Source of the DNA: Marinobacter daqiaonensis
Lineage (GTDB): Bacteria; Pseudomonadota; Gammaproteobacteria; Pseudomonadales; Oleiphilaceae
Length of the DNA: 64,000 bases
Direction of reading: 5' to 3'
Assembly (NCBI RefSeq): GCF_900115285.1
Contig: NZ_FOYW01000002.1
Span: 186,001-250,000 of the forward strand
A program made the position numbers and the translations under genes. Numbering within the stretch: position 1 is the first letter of the stretch; each line of letters starts with the position of its first letter. Shown here piece after piece: positions 42,263-51,263 of this stretch. A model generated the notes under the pieces. The model was not told the origin of the DNA and did no database searches. It worked only from the letters and a program-made list of their open reading frames with translations.

Positions 42263-42325
42263 CGCCCGCTACCTGTTGCCCAACACCGGCCTCCTGCATA
42301 CAGCCTCCCGATGGGAGCTGCACCG

Positions 42326-43870
42326 TTACCGGTCTTCGTTTTTTTTATCTGCCGGAAACAATAACCGGAACCGGGTTCCGGAGTGAGTGCTCTGGCAACT
42401 GATGATGGCCTCCATGTCATCCATTAACTGCTTGACTATACTCAGGCCGAGGCCGCTGTGACCCTCGCCCTTGCCGGAGCTGGCCGGTTCAAACAGGCGC
42501 GCCATGACGGCGGCCGGCAGTCCCGGTCCATCATCCCGGATGACCAGCTCCACCCACTGCTCCCCGTCTTGCCATACCGGAGCTGCGGTCTGTACGTCGA
42601 TGTGAACCCCGCCCTCCGGTCGGCTTTCTGCCGCATTGCGCAGCAGGTTGAGCACCACCTGGCGAACCTGGGCCGCCGGAACCCGGACAGCCGTGTCTTC
42701 CTCGCACAGTTCCAGGGCGCAGGTGGCTTGCTGTTCGGCGAACAGCCCCTCATCCAGCAGTTCGCCCAGGGCGGTCACCTCGTAATTGAGGATTGCCCTG
42801 CGACCGGGGTCCCTGCCCGGGTACGGGTTTTCTGTCCCGGAGCGTCCCAGTTCAGCCAGCAATTCACTGGCGCGCCCCAACTCTTCCTCGATGACATCGA
42901 TATCATCGTCATCGCCGCCCTCCCTGAGTCGTGCCCGAAGCCGGAATAGGTATTGCCTTACCACCGTAAGAGGGTTGTTGATTTCGTGAATCTGCCGCCG
43001 TACCACCTCGTCAGACAGCCCTGCCGTGACAGGGGGATGCAGGTCCCGGGCCAGAATCTCCCGCACGACGGCGACAGTTAGCTTTCGCGTACCCGCATCA
43101 CCGTTGTAGATCGCCGCAGGCGCGATATCCATCTCCTCGGCCAGATCGGTCGTTTCCAGCCTTATCCGGCGCAGTATCTCAGCGCTCAGTTCCTCTTCCA
43201 GTCCGAACAGCTCACGGGCCATGGTCAGGCCATGACCCTCGCGGGTAACAAGGTGCACCGAAACCGCCGAGATGCGAATCAGGTGATCCGCTCCGGCAAG
43301 CCGGGCGCTGTCGTCGAGCTGCCGCGCCAGCGCCTCCGAAAGGTCGCTGCCCAGGCCCCAGTGCTCGGCAAGGGTGGCGCTGAGCTGGGGGTAGGGTGGC
43401 TTCGCCTCCTGCTGGGGGCGCTCCAGTTCCCGTCGCAATAAAAGCAGTTTGCCCGCGTTGTGGAGCATGCCCGCCAGAAAGGCGGTATCAGGTTCAGGGT
43501 ATCTGGTCAGCCGTGCGAGCGCGCGGGCCATAAGGGCAACGCTGAGGGCGTCTCGCCAGAAACCGTTGAGCTGTCTCCAGTGACCCTCCCCGAGCTGGAG
43601 CAAGAGCTGCTGCAGGGCACCCGTGAGAATCACCTTTTCCAGGCGCTCTGTCCCCAGACGCAGCAGAGCCTGCTCCAGGTGGGTAGCGGCTCCCTGGTGA
43701 TGGAAGCCAGCGGCATTTGCCAGGGCCAGTACACAGCCGGTGAGAGAGGTGTCCTGGTGAATGATCCGGGCCACCTGGCGGTAACTGTCGTGACGACGGC
43801 AGGCGTCCAGAGCCCGGAGGTGAACCTCGGGAAGTGTGGGTAGCTGGTCACTGGCGGCGGACGTTGTCAT
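42326..43870 (-). CDS. HDOD domain fused to histidine kinase
   Basis: The 514-residue soluble protein has an N-terminal HDOD domain (LPTLPEVHLRALD, ANAAGFHH, LAGMLHNAGKLL; about 8-205) and a C-terminal kinase core with phospho-acceptor H295 in HEINNPLTVVRQYL, an N box (NLLRNAAES, about 408-416), DDGPGLP and GLGLSIVKQL. There is no membrane segment, so it senses a cytoplasmic signal or a partner. It is upstream of the receiver-GGDEF-EAL gene and is likely its cognate kinase. Confidence 0.88.
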   Translation of the reverse strand: MTTSAASDQLPTLPEVHLRALDACRRHDSYRQVARIIHQDTSLTGCVLALANAAGFHHQGAATHLEQALLRLGTERLEKVILTGALQQLLLQLGEGHWRQLNGFWRDALSVALMARALARLTRYPEPDTAFLAGMLHNAGKLLLLRRELERPQQEAKPPYPQLSATLAEHWGLGSDLSEALARQLDDSARLAGADHLIRISAVSVHLVTREGHGLTMARELFGLEEELSAEILRRIRLETTDLAEEMDIAPAAIYNGDAGTRKLTVAVVREILARDLHPPVTAGLSDEVVRRQIHEINNPLTVVRQYLFRLRARLREGGDDDDIDVIEEELGRASELLAELGRSGTENPYPGRDPGRRAILNYEVTALGELLDEGLFAEQQATCALELCEEDTAVRVPAAQVRQVVLNLLRNAAESRPEGGVHIDVQTAAPVWQDGEQWVELVIRDDGPGLPAAVMARLFEPASSGKGEGHSGLGLSIVKQLMDDMEAIISCQSTHSGTRFRLLFPADKKNEDR

Positions 43871-43888
43871 GTAGTTTTTTGAAAGTCT

Positions 43889-43907
43889 ATGTAAAGTAAT
43901 GTTACAT
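43889..43907. promoter_or_regulatory. Candidate operator ATGTAA-N7-TTACAT
   Basis: A perfect inverted repeat with 6-bp arms and a 7-base spacer lies 19-37 bp upstream of the HDOD-kinase start, in the 195-bp gap shared with the divergent MinD-like gene. The layout suits a dimeric repressor or activator. The cognate factor is unknown. Confidence 0.4.
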
Positions 43908-44065
43908 GTCAGAGAGTTAGGATAGACAATAAAAGTGACATATCAAGCACTTTCTGTCGATAAATTAAACAATGTGCCGAACGTTTCCCAGCGGCGGGCA
44001 ATAGCGCTATCATCATCCCTGAATTTCGTGCAGTTTGCCGTCGGTAAAAGGATTGTTGTCCGGTC

Positions 44066-45322
44066 ATGCAGGTCAAGGAGTTTCAGGATCACGCCGCAGG
44101 TTCCCGGCTTCAGGACGAGCTGCCGGATATTGTCGCTTTTACCGGCGGCAAGGGGGGCGTGGGCAAGACTTCCGTCTGTGTCAACGTGGCCCTGACCATG
44201 GCCCGGCGGGGGCGCAGGGTTTTGCTGCTGGATGCGGACACGGATCTCGCCAACGTCAGCATTGTTCTCGGGCAGTATCCCTCCCGGACCCTTGAGCAGG
44301 CGGTGACGGGAGAGTGCCAGTTCCGGGATGTCATCATGGAGGCGCCATACGGCCTCCATGTTATTCCCGGGGCTTCCGGTGTCGAGCGGTGCATGGATTT
44401 GGACCCCGACGATGCCAGGGCGATTCTCCTGGAACTTGCCGCCATAGAAAGATCCTACGACCTTATCATCATTGATACGGCCTCAGGCCTGCAATCGACC
44501 GCACTGCATATGATCGCTCTGGCTGCCCTGGCCTGCGTGGTCATCACTCCCGACCCCGCTTCCCTCACAGACGCCTTTTCACTCCTGCGGGTGCTGCAGC
44601 GCCGCGGTTATCGCCGCAGCCCCGGTGTGGTGGTGAATATGGCTGCCGGCTCCAGCCAGGCGCAGGCGGTGTACCGCCGTTTTTCCGGTGCGGTGCGCCG
44701 CCATCTGGATATGGAGACCAGCTATGTTGGCGCAATCTGGCGTGACGAATCCATTCGCCAGTCTGTTGAGCTACAGCGGCCAGTGGCCATGCTCGCGGAA
44801 TCCGATCCCTCCTGCCGGCAGTTCATGACTCTTGCCGAGCAGCTCTCCCTTCAGTTATCCAGACTGCCCCGGCGCAAGGCCGGCCTCGCTGCCTACTGGC
44901 AGCATCGCAAAAGGCGTGGCCAGGTGTCCGGTGCCGATGATCATCGGTCCGGGGCGGAGCATGCCTTGAGTCCGGGTGTGTCCGGGCAAGGGGAGGCAGG
45001 TAAGCCGGAGGTGGCATTATCGGCTCCGGCCGAAAGTGACGATCGGCCCCTGGCTTCCTGCCGGGCACTGTTTCTGGAACTGGGCAGGCTGCTTGACCGG
45101 CATCCGGACGATCACCTGCTTCATAAGGAGGCACTGAATGGCGCCTCTGCACTTCTGTCGAGCATGGCCATGGTAATGGGGCCACCTGAAACGGATAGCA
45201 AAAGCGGCTATGACGAGGCAGACTTCGGCCCGCAACAGGACCTGCTGACACGACTCAAATCCCAGCCGGACACCATCCGCGTAGACGGTTTTCTTACCGC
45301 TTATCAACGAAATTACGAATAA
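44066..45322 (+). CDS. MinD/ParA-family ATPase, FlhG-like
   Basis: The 418-residue protein has the deviant Walker A motif GGKGGVGKT at 27-35, DADTDLANV, and DLIIIDTASG (Walker B region), so it is a MinD/ParA/FlhG P-loop ATPase. The ATPase core ends near residue 260. The rest is a linker rich in Gly, Ser and Ala followed by a helical C-terminal domain that ends LTAYQRNYE. FlhG/FleN controls polar flagellum number, but no flhF or flagellar gene is nearby, and the C-terminal extension is unusual for FleN. It is divergent from an HDOD-kinase gene and may position that signalling pair. Confidence 0.82.
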   Translation: MQVKEFQDHAAGSRLQDELPDIVAFTGGKGGVGKTSVCVNVALTMARRGRRVLLLDADTDLANVSIVLGQYPSRTLEQAVTGECQFRDVIMEAPYGLHVIPGASGVERCMDLDPDDARAILLELAAIERSYDLIIIDTASGLQSTALHMIALAALACVVITPDPASLTDAFSLLRVLQRRGYRRSPGVVVNMAAGSSQAQAVYRRFSGAVRRHLDMETSYVGAIWRDESIRQSVELQRPVAMLAESDPSCRQFMTLAEQLSLQLSRLPRRKAGLAAYWQHRKRRGQVSGADDHRSGAEHALSPGVSGQGEAGKPEVALSAPAESDDRPLASCRALFLELGRLLDRHPDDHLLHKEALNGASALLSSMAMVMGPPETDSKSGYDEADFGPQQDLLTRLKSQPDTIRVDGFLTAYQRNYE

Positions 45323-45642
45323 AAAATAGGCATTTTTTTCTGGCGATTTGTCTTTATATTGTCATGGTAGCCATGCAAGACTGACCGCAACCTGCTGCCC
45401 TGGACAGTTGGGCCTGGCCCGGAATCTGCAAACGCATTCTGCCGAGGTTCCGGACAGCGCCGTGGCGCGATCCAGACCATCAACATCAGTGGTCAGGGCA
45501 TGGCAAAGCCGATGCTTTCCCGGCGAGCCGGCACAGGTTCAAGGAATGCCGGGTTAACCATCATCACAGGGAAGCCTGACAGGGGCCCGGGCGCTACCCC
45601 CCGTTCCGGGTCTTCATACTAACGAGAAGGAGTTCAGACAAT
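45323..45642. other. 320-bp intergenic region before the acyl-CoA reductase
   Basis: No credible gene was found here. The first 50 bp after the ATPase gene are AT-rich with a T-run (45333-45339) that may act as a weak terminator or an UP-like region, and TATATT at 45355 is a poor -10 candidate. The remainder is GC-rich. AAGGAG followed by TTCAGACAAT precedes the ATG at 45643. No RNA gene or strong promoter was recognised. Confidence 0.5.
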
Positions 45643-47187
45643 ATGAGCGAGCTGTTTACCGCAACCGACGATACCGGGTCCACCGTCTTTCGTTCGCTCA
45701 AGGGCAAGCACATCCTGATTACCGGTACCACCGGCTTTCTGGGTAAGGCCGTCCTTGAGAAAATTATCCGTGGCCTGCCAGAGGTGGGCGGTCTCTACCT
45801 GCTGGTACGTGGGAATGCCCGCCATCCCGACGCCCGCGAGCGGTTCTACAGCGAGATTGCCAGTTCGAGTGTCTTCGAGCGGCTTCGCAGTGAGGACCAG
45901 GAAGCTTTCGAAGCCTTCCTCGAAGACCGGGTGCACTGCATCAAGGGCGAATTGACGCGTCCCCGTTTCGGCCTGTCCCAGGCAGAGTACGAAAGGCTGA
46001 CGTCACGCATTGATCTGGTGATCAACTCCGCCGCAAGCGTCAATTTCCGGGAGGAGCTGGACAAGGCTCTGACCATAAACACCCTGTGCCTCGACAACGT
46101 CGCTGATTTTGCCCGCGACGGTGATGGTATTCCCGTGGTTCAGGTCTCCACCTGTTACGTCAATGGCATCAACAGCGGCGACATTGCCGAAACCGTGATC
46201 AAGCCCGCCGGGGCCGACATACCCCGCAGCGATAAGGGCTATTACGAAACCGGGTCCCTGGTCAGGCTGCTGCACGACAAGATCACTGATGTCCGGTCAC
46301 GTTACTCCGGCAAGCAGCTGGAAAAAAAACTGGTGGAGCTCGGCATCCGCGAAGCCAACCATTATGGCTGGAGCGACACCTACACCTTCACCAAGTGGCT
46401 GGGCGAGCAACGACTGATGGAAGCCCTGTCAGGGCAGAGCCTGACCATCGTTCGCCCTTCCATCATCGAGAGTGCACTTAAGGAGCCGATGCCCGGCTGG
46501 ATCGAGGGGGTCAAGGTGGCCGATGCCATCATCCTGGCCTATGCACGGGAGAAAGTGACCCTCTTCCCGGGCAGACGGGAGGGGATCGTTGATGTAATCC
46601 CCGTCGATCTGGTGGCCAACAGTATCATTCTGGCCGGGGCAGAGGCGGTGATGGCGGAGCCGGATCACCGCATCTACCAGTGCTGCAGTGGTTCCATGAA
46701 TCCGGTGTCACTGGGTGAGTTCATTGACCACGTGATGGCCGAGGCCAGGGAAAACCATGAGGCTTATGACAAACTGTTCGCCCGACAGCCCAGCAAGCCT
46801 TTCATCGCGGTCAACCGTACGCTGTTCGATGCGGCGGTGACGGGCTTCCGGGCACCCCTGTCCCTCGCCAGCAGGGCAATGAAGATGACCGGCCATAACC
46901 GGGAACTGAAGTTGCTCAGGAATCTGGACACCACTCGGGCTCTGGCCACCATATTCGGTTTCTACACTGCGCCTGATTATGTGTTCCATAATGAGCGGCT
47001 CATGGCCCTGGCCGAGCGCATGGGTGACGAGGACCGGGAGAACTTCTCCGTTGACCCGCGCCGTATCGGGTGGGAAACCTATCTCCGTAAGACCCACTTG
47101 GGCGGTCTGAACCGTTACGCCATGGCCGAGCGCCGGGTATACAGCCTGCGTAACCGTCGTCAGCGCAAGTCTGCCGTGGCAGCCTGA
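45643..47187 (+). CDS. Alcohol-forming fatty acyl-CoA reductase
   Basis: The enzyme reduces fatty acyl-CoA to fatty alcohol with NADPH, the first step of wax-ester synthesis in Marinobacter. The 514-residue protein has the Rossmann motif GTTGFLGK at 28-35, INSAASVNF, QVSTCYVNG, the catalytic YTFTK at 247-251 (Tyr247, Lys251), and PGWIEGVKVADAI with IPVDLV, all typical of bacterial and eukaryotic FAR proteins. The length fits the roughly 510-residue marinobacter FAR type, not the longer two-domain 660-residue enzyme. A wax synthase was not found in the window. The product could also be aldehyde, so alcohol formation is inferred from the family. Confidence 0.9.
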   Translation: MSELFTATDDTGSTVFRSLKGKHILITGTTGFLGKAVLEKIIRGLPEVGGLYLLVRGNARHPDARERFYSEIASSSVFERLRSEDQEAFEAFLEDRVHCIKGELTRPRFGLSQAEYERLTSRIDLVINSAASVNFREELDKALTINTLCLDNVADFARDGDGIPVVQVSTCYVNGINSGDIAETVIKPAGADIPRSDKGYYETGSLVRLLHDKITDVRSRYSGKQLEKKLVELGIREANHYGWSDTYTFTKWLGEQRLMEALSGQSLTIVRPSIIESALKEPMPGWIEGVKVADAIILAYAREKVTLFPGRREGIVDVIPVDLVANSIILAGAEAVMAEPDHRIYQCCSGSMNPVSLGEFIDHVMAEARENHEAYDKLFARQPSKPFIAVNRTLFDAAVTGFRAPLSLASRAMKMTGHNRELKLLRNLDTTRALATIFGFYTAPDYVFHNERLMALAERMGDEDRENFSVDPRRIGWETYLRKTHLGGLNRYAMAERRVYSLRNRRQRKSAVAA

Positions 47188-47377
47188 GTCCATCCCCCCA
47201 GGACCCGCGTCCGGGTGTTGTCCTTTGCAGGACCCCCGGGCAGGTCTATCCTGTTGGTAGTACGTTGGTCTAATTCAATGGCCAGGTCTTACATGGTGAG
47301 ATAGGGCAATCCGCTCACCGGAGGGGCCGTAACGTTTTCCCGACAGGCATTCGCGACCCGAGCCTCTCCGCCAGCCA

Positions 47378-47400
47378 CCGCAACCCTTGGTTCGTTGCGG
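47378..47400 (+). other. Hairpin in the acs upstream region
   Basis: CCGCAAC and GTTGCGG form a perfect 7-bp stem around a 9-base loop, about 70 bp before the acs start. It could be a leader structure or an operator in DNA. The rest of the 280-bp gap between the reductase gene and acs shows nothing clear except the GGGGGAAAA stretch at the acs ribosome binding site. Confidence 0.35.
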
Positions 47401-47467
47401 CGGGCATAAAAGTTCTGTTCCAACAATTTTCACAACTCAGTAACAGACTCGGAAAATAGGGGGAAAA

Positions 47468-49414
47468 ATGACTGACAAGAATCTGTACCCGGTGCCTGAG
47501 CACTTTGCGAAGCGCGCGCTGGTGTCGCGGGAGCAATACCAGAAGATGTACCAGCAGTCGATTGATGACCCGGATACCTTCTGGGGCGAGCACGGTAAGC
47601 GACTCGACTGGATCAAGCCCTACTCAAGGGTCAAGAATAGCACCTACGACTACGACAACCTGTCGATCAAATGGTTTGAAGACGGTGAACTCAATGCTGC
47701 CGCCAACTGCCTTGATCGCCACCTGGAGAAGCGCGGCGACCAGACCGCCATCATTTTCGAAGGGGACGACCCGGCCAACTCCCGCAACGTCACCTACCGT
47801 GAGCTCCACGCGGAAACATCCAAGTTCGCCAATTCCCTCAAGACACTGGGCGTGAAGAAAGGGGATGTGGTGACCATCTACATGCCCATGATCGTGGAAA
47901 CCGCCGTGGCCATGCTGGCCTGCGCCCGCATCGGGGCCATTCATTCGGTGGTATTCGGGGGCTTTTCGCCGGAAGCTCTCGGCGCACGGATCGAGAACGG
48001 TAAGTCCCGTTTCGTGATCACCGCTGATGAAGGTGTTCGCGGTGGCCGCAAGATCCCCCTCAAGAAAAATGTGGATGCCGCCCTCAAGGGCCAGTCCGTG
48101 CCCGAGGTGGAGAGCGTGGTGGTGGTATCCCGGACGGGTGCCGACGTGCCATGGGATCCAAGCCGCGATGTCCGCTACGAGGATTTGATGAAAGATGCCT
48201 CCGCCGAGTGCCCGGCGGAATCCATGAACGCCGAAGACCCGCTGTTCATGCTCTACACCTCCGGCTCGACCGGGGCACCCAAGGGCGTGCTGCATACCAC
48301 CGGTGGGTACCTGACTTACGTATCGATGACCCACGAATACGTTTTCGACTATCAGGAGGGCGACGTCTACTGGTGTACTGCCGACTTCGGCTGGGTGACC
48401 GGGCACAGCTATATCCTCTACGGTCCGCTCGCCAATGGCGCCATCACCGTACTGTTCGAAGGTGTCCCCAACTATCCGGACAGCTCACGCATGGGGCAGG
48501 TGGTGGACAAGCACAAGGTAAATGTACTTTACACTGCGCCAACCGCGATCCGCGCACTGATGGCCGAGGGTAAGTCCTGCATGGACGGCACCAGCCGGGA
48601 AAGCCTGCATCTGCTGGGATCGGTGGGTGAGCCCATCAACCCCGAGGCCTGGGAGTGGTACCACGAGGTGATCGGTAACGGCCAATGCCCGATCGTTGAT
48701 ACATGGTGGCAGACCGAGACCGGGGGTATTCTGATTTCGCCCCTTCCCGGTGCCGTGGATCTGAAGCCGGGCTCGGCAACGCTGCCTTTCTTCGGCGTCC
48801 GGCCCGCGCTGGTGGACAACGAGGGCAAGGTACTGGAGGGCAAGACCGAGGGCAACCTGGTCATCCTCGACAGCTGGCCTGGCCAGATGCGTACCATTTA
48901 CGGCGACCATGAACGGTTCAAGCAAACCTATTTCAGCACCTATCCGGGTATGTACTTCACTGGCGACGGCGCCCGCCGTGACGAAGACGGCTACTACTGG
49001 ATCACCGGTCGCGTGGACGATGTCCTGAACGTTTCCGGGCATCGCCTCGGTACGGCCGAGGTCGAAAGTGCCCTCGTGGCCCACGACAAGGTGGCGGAAG
49101 CCGCCGTCGTGGGTTATCCCCATGACATCAAGGGCCAGGGCATCTACGTCTACGTTACCCTGGTTCAGGGTGTCGAGCCGACCGAGGAGCTGCGTAAGGA
49201 ACTGGTGCAGTGGGTCCGCAAGGAGATCGGCCCCATAGCGTCCCCAGACGTTATTCAGTGGGCGCCGGGCCTGCCCAAGACCCGTTCCGGCAAGATCATG
49301 CGGCGCATTCTGCGCAAGATTGCCGCCAATGAGCACGATCAGCTCGGCGACACCTCCACTCTGGCAGATCCGGGCGTGGTGGATGAGCTTATCAGCCAAC
49401 GCGCTTTCAAGTAG
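47468..49414 (+). CDS. acs: Acetyl-CoA synthetase
   Basis: Acs activates acetate to acetyl-CoA through acetyl-AMP. The 648-residue product has the AMP-binding motif [12 protein letters not shown], the WWQTETGG motif, [20 protein letters not shown], and [11 protein letters not shown] with Lys609, the residue that protein acetylation inactivates in Salmonella Acs. It is downstream of the fatty acyl-CoA reductase and followed by a response regulator of the kind that controls acs in Pseudomonas and Vibrio. A strong terminator follows. Confidence 0.97.
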   Translation: MTDKNLYPVPEHFAKRALVSREQYQKMYQQSIDDPDTFWGEHGKRLDWIKPYSRVKNSTYDYDNLSIKWFEDGELNAAANCLDRHLEKRGDQTAIIFEGDDPANSRNVTYRELHAETSKFANSLKTLGVKKGDVVTIYMPMIVETAVAMLACARIGAIHSVVFGGFSPEALGARIENGKSRFVITADEGVRGGRKIPLKKNVDAALKGQSVPEVESVVVVSRTGADVPWDPSRDVRYEDLMKDASAECPAESMNAEDPLFMLYTSGSTGAPKGVLHTTGGYLTYVSMTHEYVFDYQEGDVYWCTADFGWVTGHSYILYGPLANGAITVLFEGVPNYPDSSRMGQVVDKHKVNVLYTAPTAIRALMAEGKSCMDGTSRESLHLLGSVGEPINPEAWEWYHEVIGNGQCPIVDTWWQTETGGILISPLPGAVDLKPGSATLPFFGVRPALVDNEGKVLEGKTEGNLVILDSWPGQMRTIYGDHERFKQTYFSTYPGMYFTGDGARRDEDGYYWITGRVDDVLNVSGHRLGTAEVESALVAHDKVAEAAVVGYPHDIKGQGIYVYVTLVQGVEPTEELRKELVQWVRKEIGPIASPDVIQWAPGLPKTRSGKIMRRILRKIAANEHDQLGDTSTLADPGVVDELISQRAFK

Positions 49415-49438
49415 ACTTCCGTACTTAACGACGGAAGA

Positions 49439-49481
49439 CAATGCCCGCAGGGATGCCCGTTCCCGCGGGCATTGTTGTTTT
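49439..49481 (+). terminator. Rho-independent terminator after acs
   Basis: CAATGCCCGC pairs with GCGGGCATTG (perfect 10-bp stem, 16-base loop) followed by TTGTTTTT. It separates acs from the regulator gene that begins at 49537, so that gene probably has its own promoter or depends on read-through. Confidence 0.85.
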
Positions 49482-49536
49482 TGGGTCGGGGTCCGTGGGG
49501 ATGCCTGATCACAGGTTTACGAGAGGACGTTTGTTG

Positions 49537-50202
49537 ATGGCTCAACACATTATCATCGCGGATGACCACCCGCTGTTCCGCGCCGCCCTGCGTCAGGCTG
49601 TCAGCCAGGCAGTTCCAGAGGCAGAGGTGGCGGAGGTTGAGAGCATCAAGGCCCTGCAGGCGGCGGTGGAGCGCAAGCCGGACGCGGACCTGATACTGCT
49701 GGATCTGAACATGCCCGGAGCCCATGGCTTTTCCGGGCTGGTGTTCCTGCGGGGACAGTACCCGGGGCTGCCGGTTGTGATGGTGTCCGGATCGGAGGAC
49801 CTCCAGGTGATGCGCCGCTCCATCGACTATGGTGCCTCCGGTTTCATACCCAAATCGGCGCCCCTGCCGGAAATCACCGATGCTATCCAGGCTGTCCTGG
49901 AAGGCGATATGTGGCTACCGGAAGGCGTGGCGGAAAAGCTGGAACGGATGCAGGCGGAGAATACCGATTTCTCCGACAGGCTGGCGTCCCTGACCCCACA
50001 ACAGTTCCGGGTGCTGGGTATGCTTGCGGAAGGGATGCTGAACAAGCAGATCGCCTACGATCTGGACGTCTCCGAAGCCACCATCAAGGCACATATCACC
50101 GCGGTGTTCCGAAAGCTCGGCGTCCGCAACCGCACCCAGGCAGTGATCGCCATCCAGCAGATGGAACTCGATCCCTCGGACACCTCTCTTTCCGGGAACT
50201 GA
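49537..50202 (+). CDS. LuxR-type response regulator, ErdR/CrbR-like
   Basis: The 221-residue protein has a receiver domain (ADDHPLFRAALRQAV, phosphoacceptor Asp in LILLDLNMPGAHG, and SGSEDLQVMRRSIDYGASGFIPKS) and a C-terminal LuxR helix-turn-helix (LTPQQFRVLGMLAEGMLNKQIAYDLDVSEATIKAHI). Position directly after acs suggests an orthologue of ErdR (Pseudomonas) or CrbR (Vibrio), which activate acs for acetate use with the sensor MxtR/CrbS. No sensor kinase gene is adjacent. ATG 49537 is chosen because GAGAGGA lies 9 bases upstream; earlier in-frame codons fall in the terminator. Confidence 0.87.
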   Translation: MAQHIIIADDHPLFRAALRQAVSQAVPEAEVAEVESIKALQAAVERKPDADLILLDLNMPGAHGFSGLVFLRGQYPGLPVVMVSGSEDLQVMRRSIDYGASGFIPKSAPLPEITDAIQAVLEGDMWLPEGVAEKLERMQAENTDFSDRLASLTPQQFRVLGMLAEGMLNKQIAYDLDVSEATIKAHITAVFRKLGVRNRTQAVIAIQQMELDPSDTSLSGN

Positions 50203-50203
50203 T

Positions 50204-50413
50204 TTTTAGCCACGGAACCCGCGGAAGGACGCGGAAAAGACAGGGATTAGCCCCGGAAGAACACGGAAAGAAAAGATAAAAAAAAAAGGAACATCTCTTT
50301 TTCGTCCGTGTTTGTCCATGGCCAAAAAAGTCTTTGTTATTTTTCCGTGTTCTTCCGTGGATTCCGTGGCTAATATTCGTTTTTCTTTTCTTCCGCGGTT
50401 TCCGCGGCTAAAC
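50204..50413. repeat. CACGGA-rich nested inverted repeat, copy 1
   Basis: About 210 bp between convergent genes consist of repeated CCACGGA/CCGCGGA heptamers in one direction, then their complements (TCCGTGG, TCCGCGG) in the other. Outer arms near 50206-50235 pair with 50388-50413 and inner arms near 50247-50275 pair with 50341-50373, around an A-rich centre. A related copy lies at 54206-54290. It can fold into a long stem in RNA. No protein-coding content is credible. Confidence 0.75.
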
Positions 50414-50418
50414 AATCT

Positions 50419-50976
50419 TTACCGCTTCACGAATTCCAAGCGTCCCGGCGCCACCCGGATGTCCATGTCGGACATGCCCAGGATTCGCTGGCCGAGGCTG
50501 GTTTCGTCCAGGCGGTAGATGGGCATGGTTTCCAGCATCTGGGCGACTACCCGCATTACCTGATCCGTTACCGGCTTCAGGTCCGTCCCCCCCATGAAGG
50601 GCACGTCGACGTTGCTTTCCAGCAGCTTCAACCGGCGGAGGTAGATGGCCTTTTCCTGGCTGTCGTAGACCGGGGCACCTTCCACTTTCAGGTCGATATT
50701 CACGGGTACCTTGGCCATCAGGGCGTTCAGGGCAACCTGGCCGGACAGGTCAATGACGGCTACGTCGCGGCCATCCGGTCCCAGGGTGATATCCGCATTG
50801 CCCAAAGAGAGGCTCAATGGCGAGCCGGCCTGAAGCTGCCGTCGGTCGAAGTCTGACACGGTATCCTGGAGATGACGTTCCAGGGTGGCTTCACTGATGG
50901 AATAGGTGGAGAAACCGGCACAGCCGGACAACACCAGTGCAGTAGCAAACAAGACGAACACGGACCGAAGTATCAT
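50419..50976 (-). CDS. DUF1439 lipoprotein (YceB-like)
   Basis: The 185-residue product has a lipoprotein signal peptide (MILRSVFVLFATALVLSGC, lipidated Cys19) followed by a single domain starting YSISEATLERHL. Repeated strand patterns such as LSLSLGNADITLGPDGRDV and VPVNIDLKVEGAPVYD match DUF1439/YceB, a periplasmic lipid-binding-like fold. Function is unknown; a role in envelope lipid handling is inferred from the fold. The first residue after Cys is Ala, so outer-membrane sorting is expected. Confidence 0.85.
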   Translation of the reverse strand: MILRSVFVLFATALVLSGCAGFSTYSISEATLERHLQDTVSDFDRRQLQAGSPLSLSLGNADITLGPDGRDVAVIDLSGQVALNALMAKVPVNIDLKVEGAPVYDSQEKAIYLRRLKLLESNVDVPFMGGTDLKPVTDQVMRVVAQMLETMPIYRLDETSLGQRILGMSDMDIRVAPGRLEFVKR

Positions 50977-51058
50977 GGTCTTCCCCCTCAGGAATGTCAG
51001 GCTGCCATGGTGACTGAGCCCGTTGCGACAGGCAAGGTCGAAGCGCGGAGGTTACCGG

Positions 51059-51250
51059 TTATTCATTCTCGGCCTCTGCTTCCACAGTCAGTTCGCCGGA
51101 TTCGTCAAACCAGGCGTGGATTACGATGGGCTGGCAGCAGACCTGGCAGTCTTCCACGTACTGCTGCTCGCGCACGCTGGGGTCCACGCTGATCTCCAGG
51201 GGTTCCCAGCAGTACGGACACTGAATGCTGGCCGGTTCAAGGACTGACAT
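51059..51250 (-). CDS. CPXCG-motif cysteine-rich small protein
   Basis: The 63-residue protein has two paired Cys motifs, CPYCWEPL and CQVCCQPI, with an acidic C-terminal tail. This matches the small CPXCG cysteine-rich family and suggests a zinc ribbon. It lies 13 bp below the aminotransferase gene on the same strand, and may be cotranscribed with it. Function is unknown. Confidence 0.82.
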   Translation of the reverse strand: MSVLEPASIQCPYCWEPLEISVDPSVREQQYVEDCQVCCQPIVIHAWFDESGELTVEAEAENE

Positions 51251-51263
51251 TGGAGCCGGCCCC

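Noticed and set aside
44066..45322. Calling the ATPase FleN/FlhG outright
   Set aside because: The P-loop core fits, but the C-terminal domain and the absence of flhF or flagellar genes nearby leave MinD/ParA-like partners equally possible.
45348..45557. A 69-codon frame between the MinD-like gene and the acyl-CoA reductase gene
   Set aside because: Its composition is not protein-like, there is no ribosome binding site, and no family is recognised.
47188..47467. A sigma-54 promoter or specific regulator box upstream of acs
   Set aside because: No TGGCAC-N5-TTGC-like element was found; only a 7-bp hairpin stands out.
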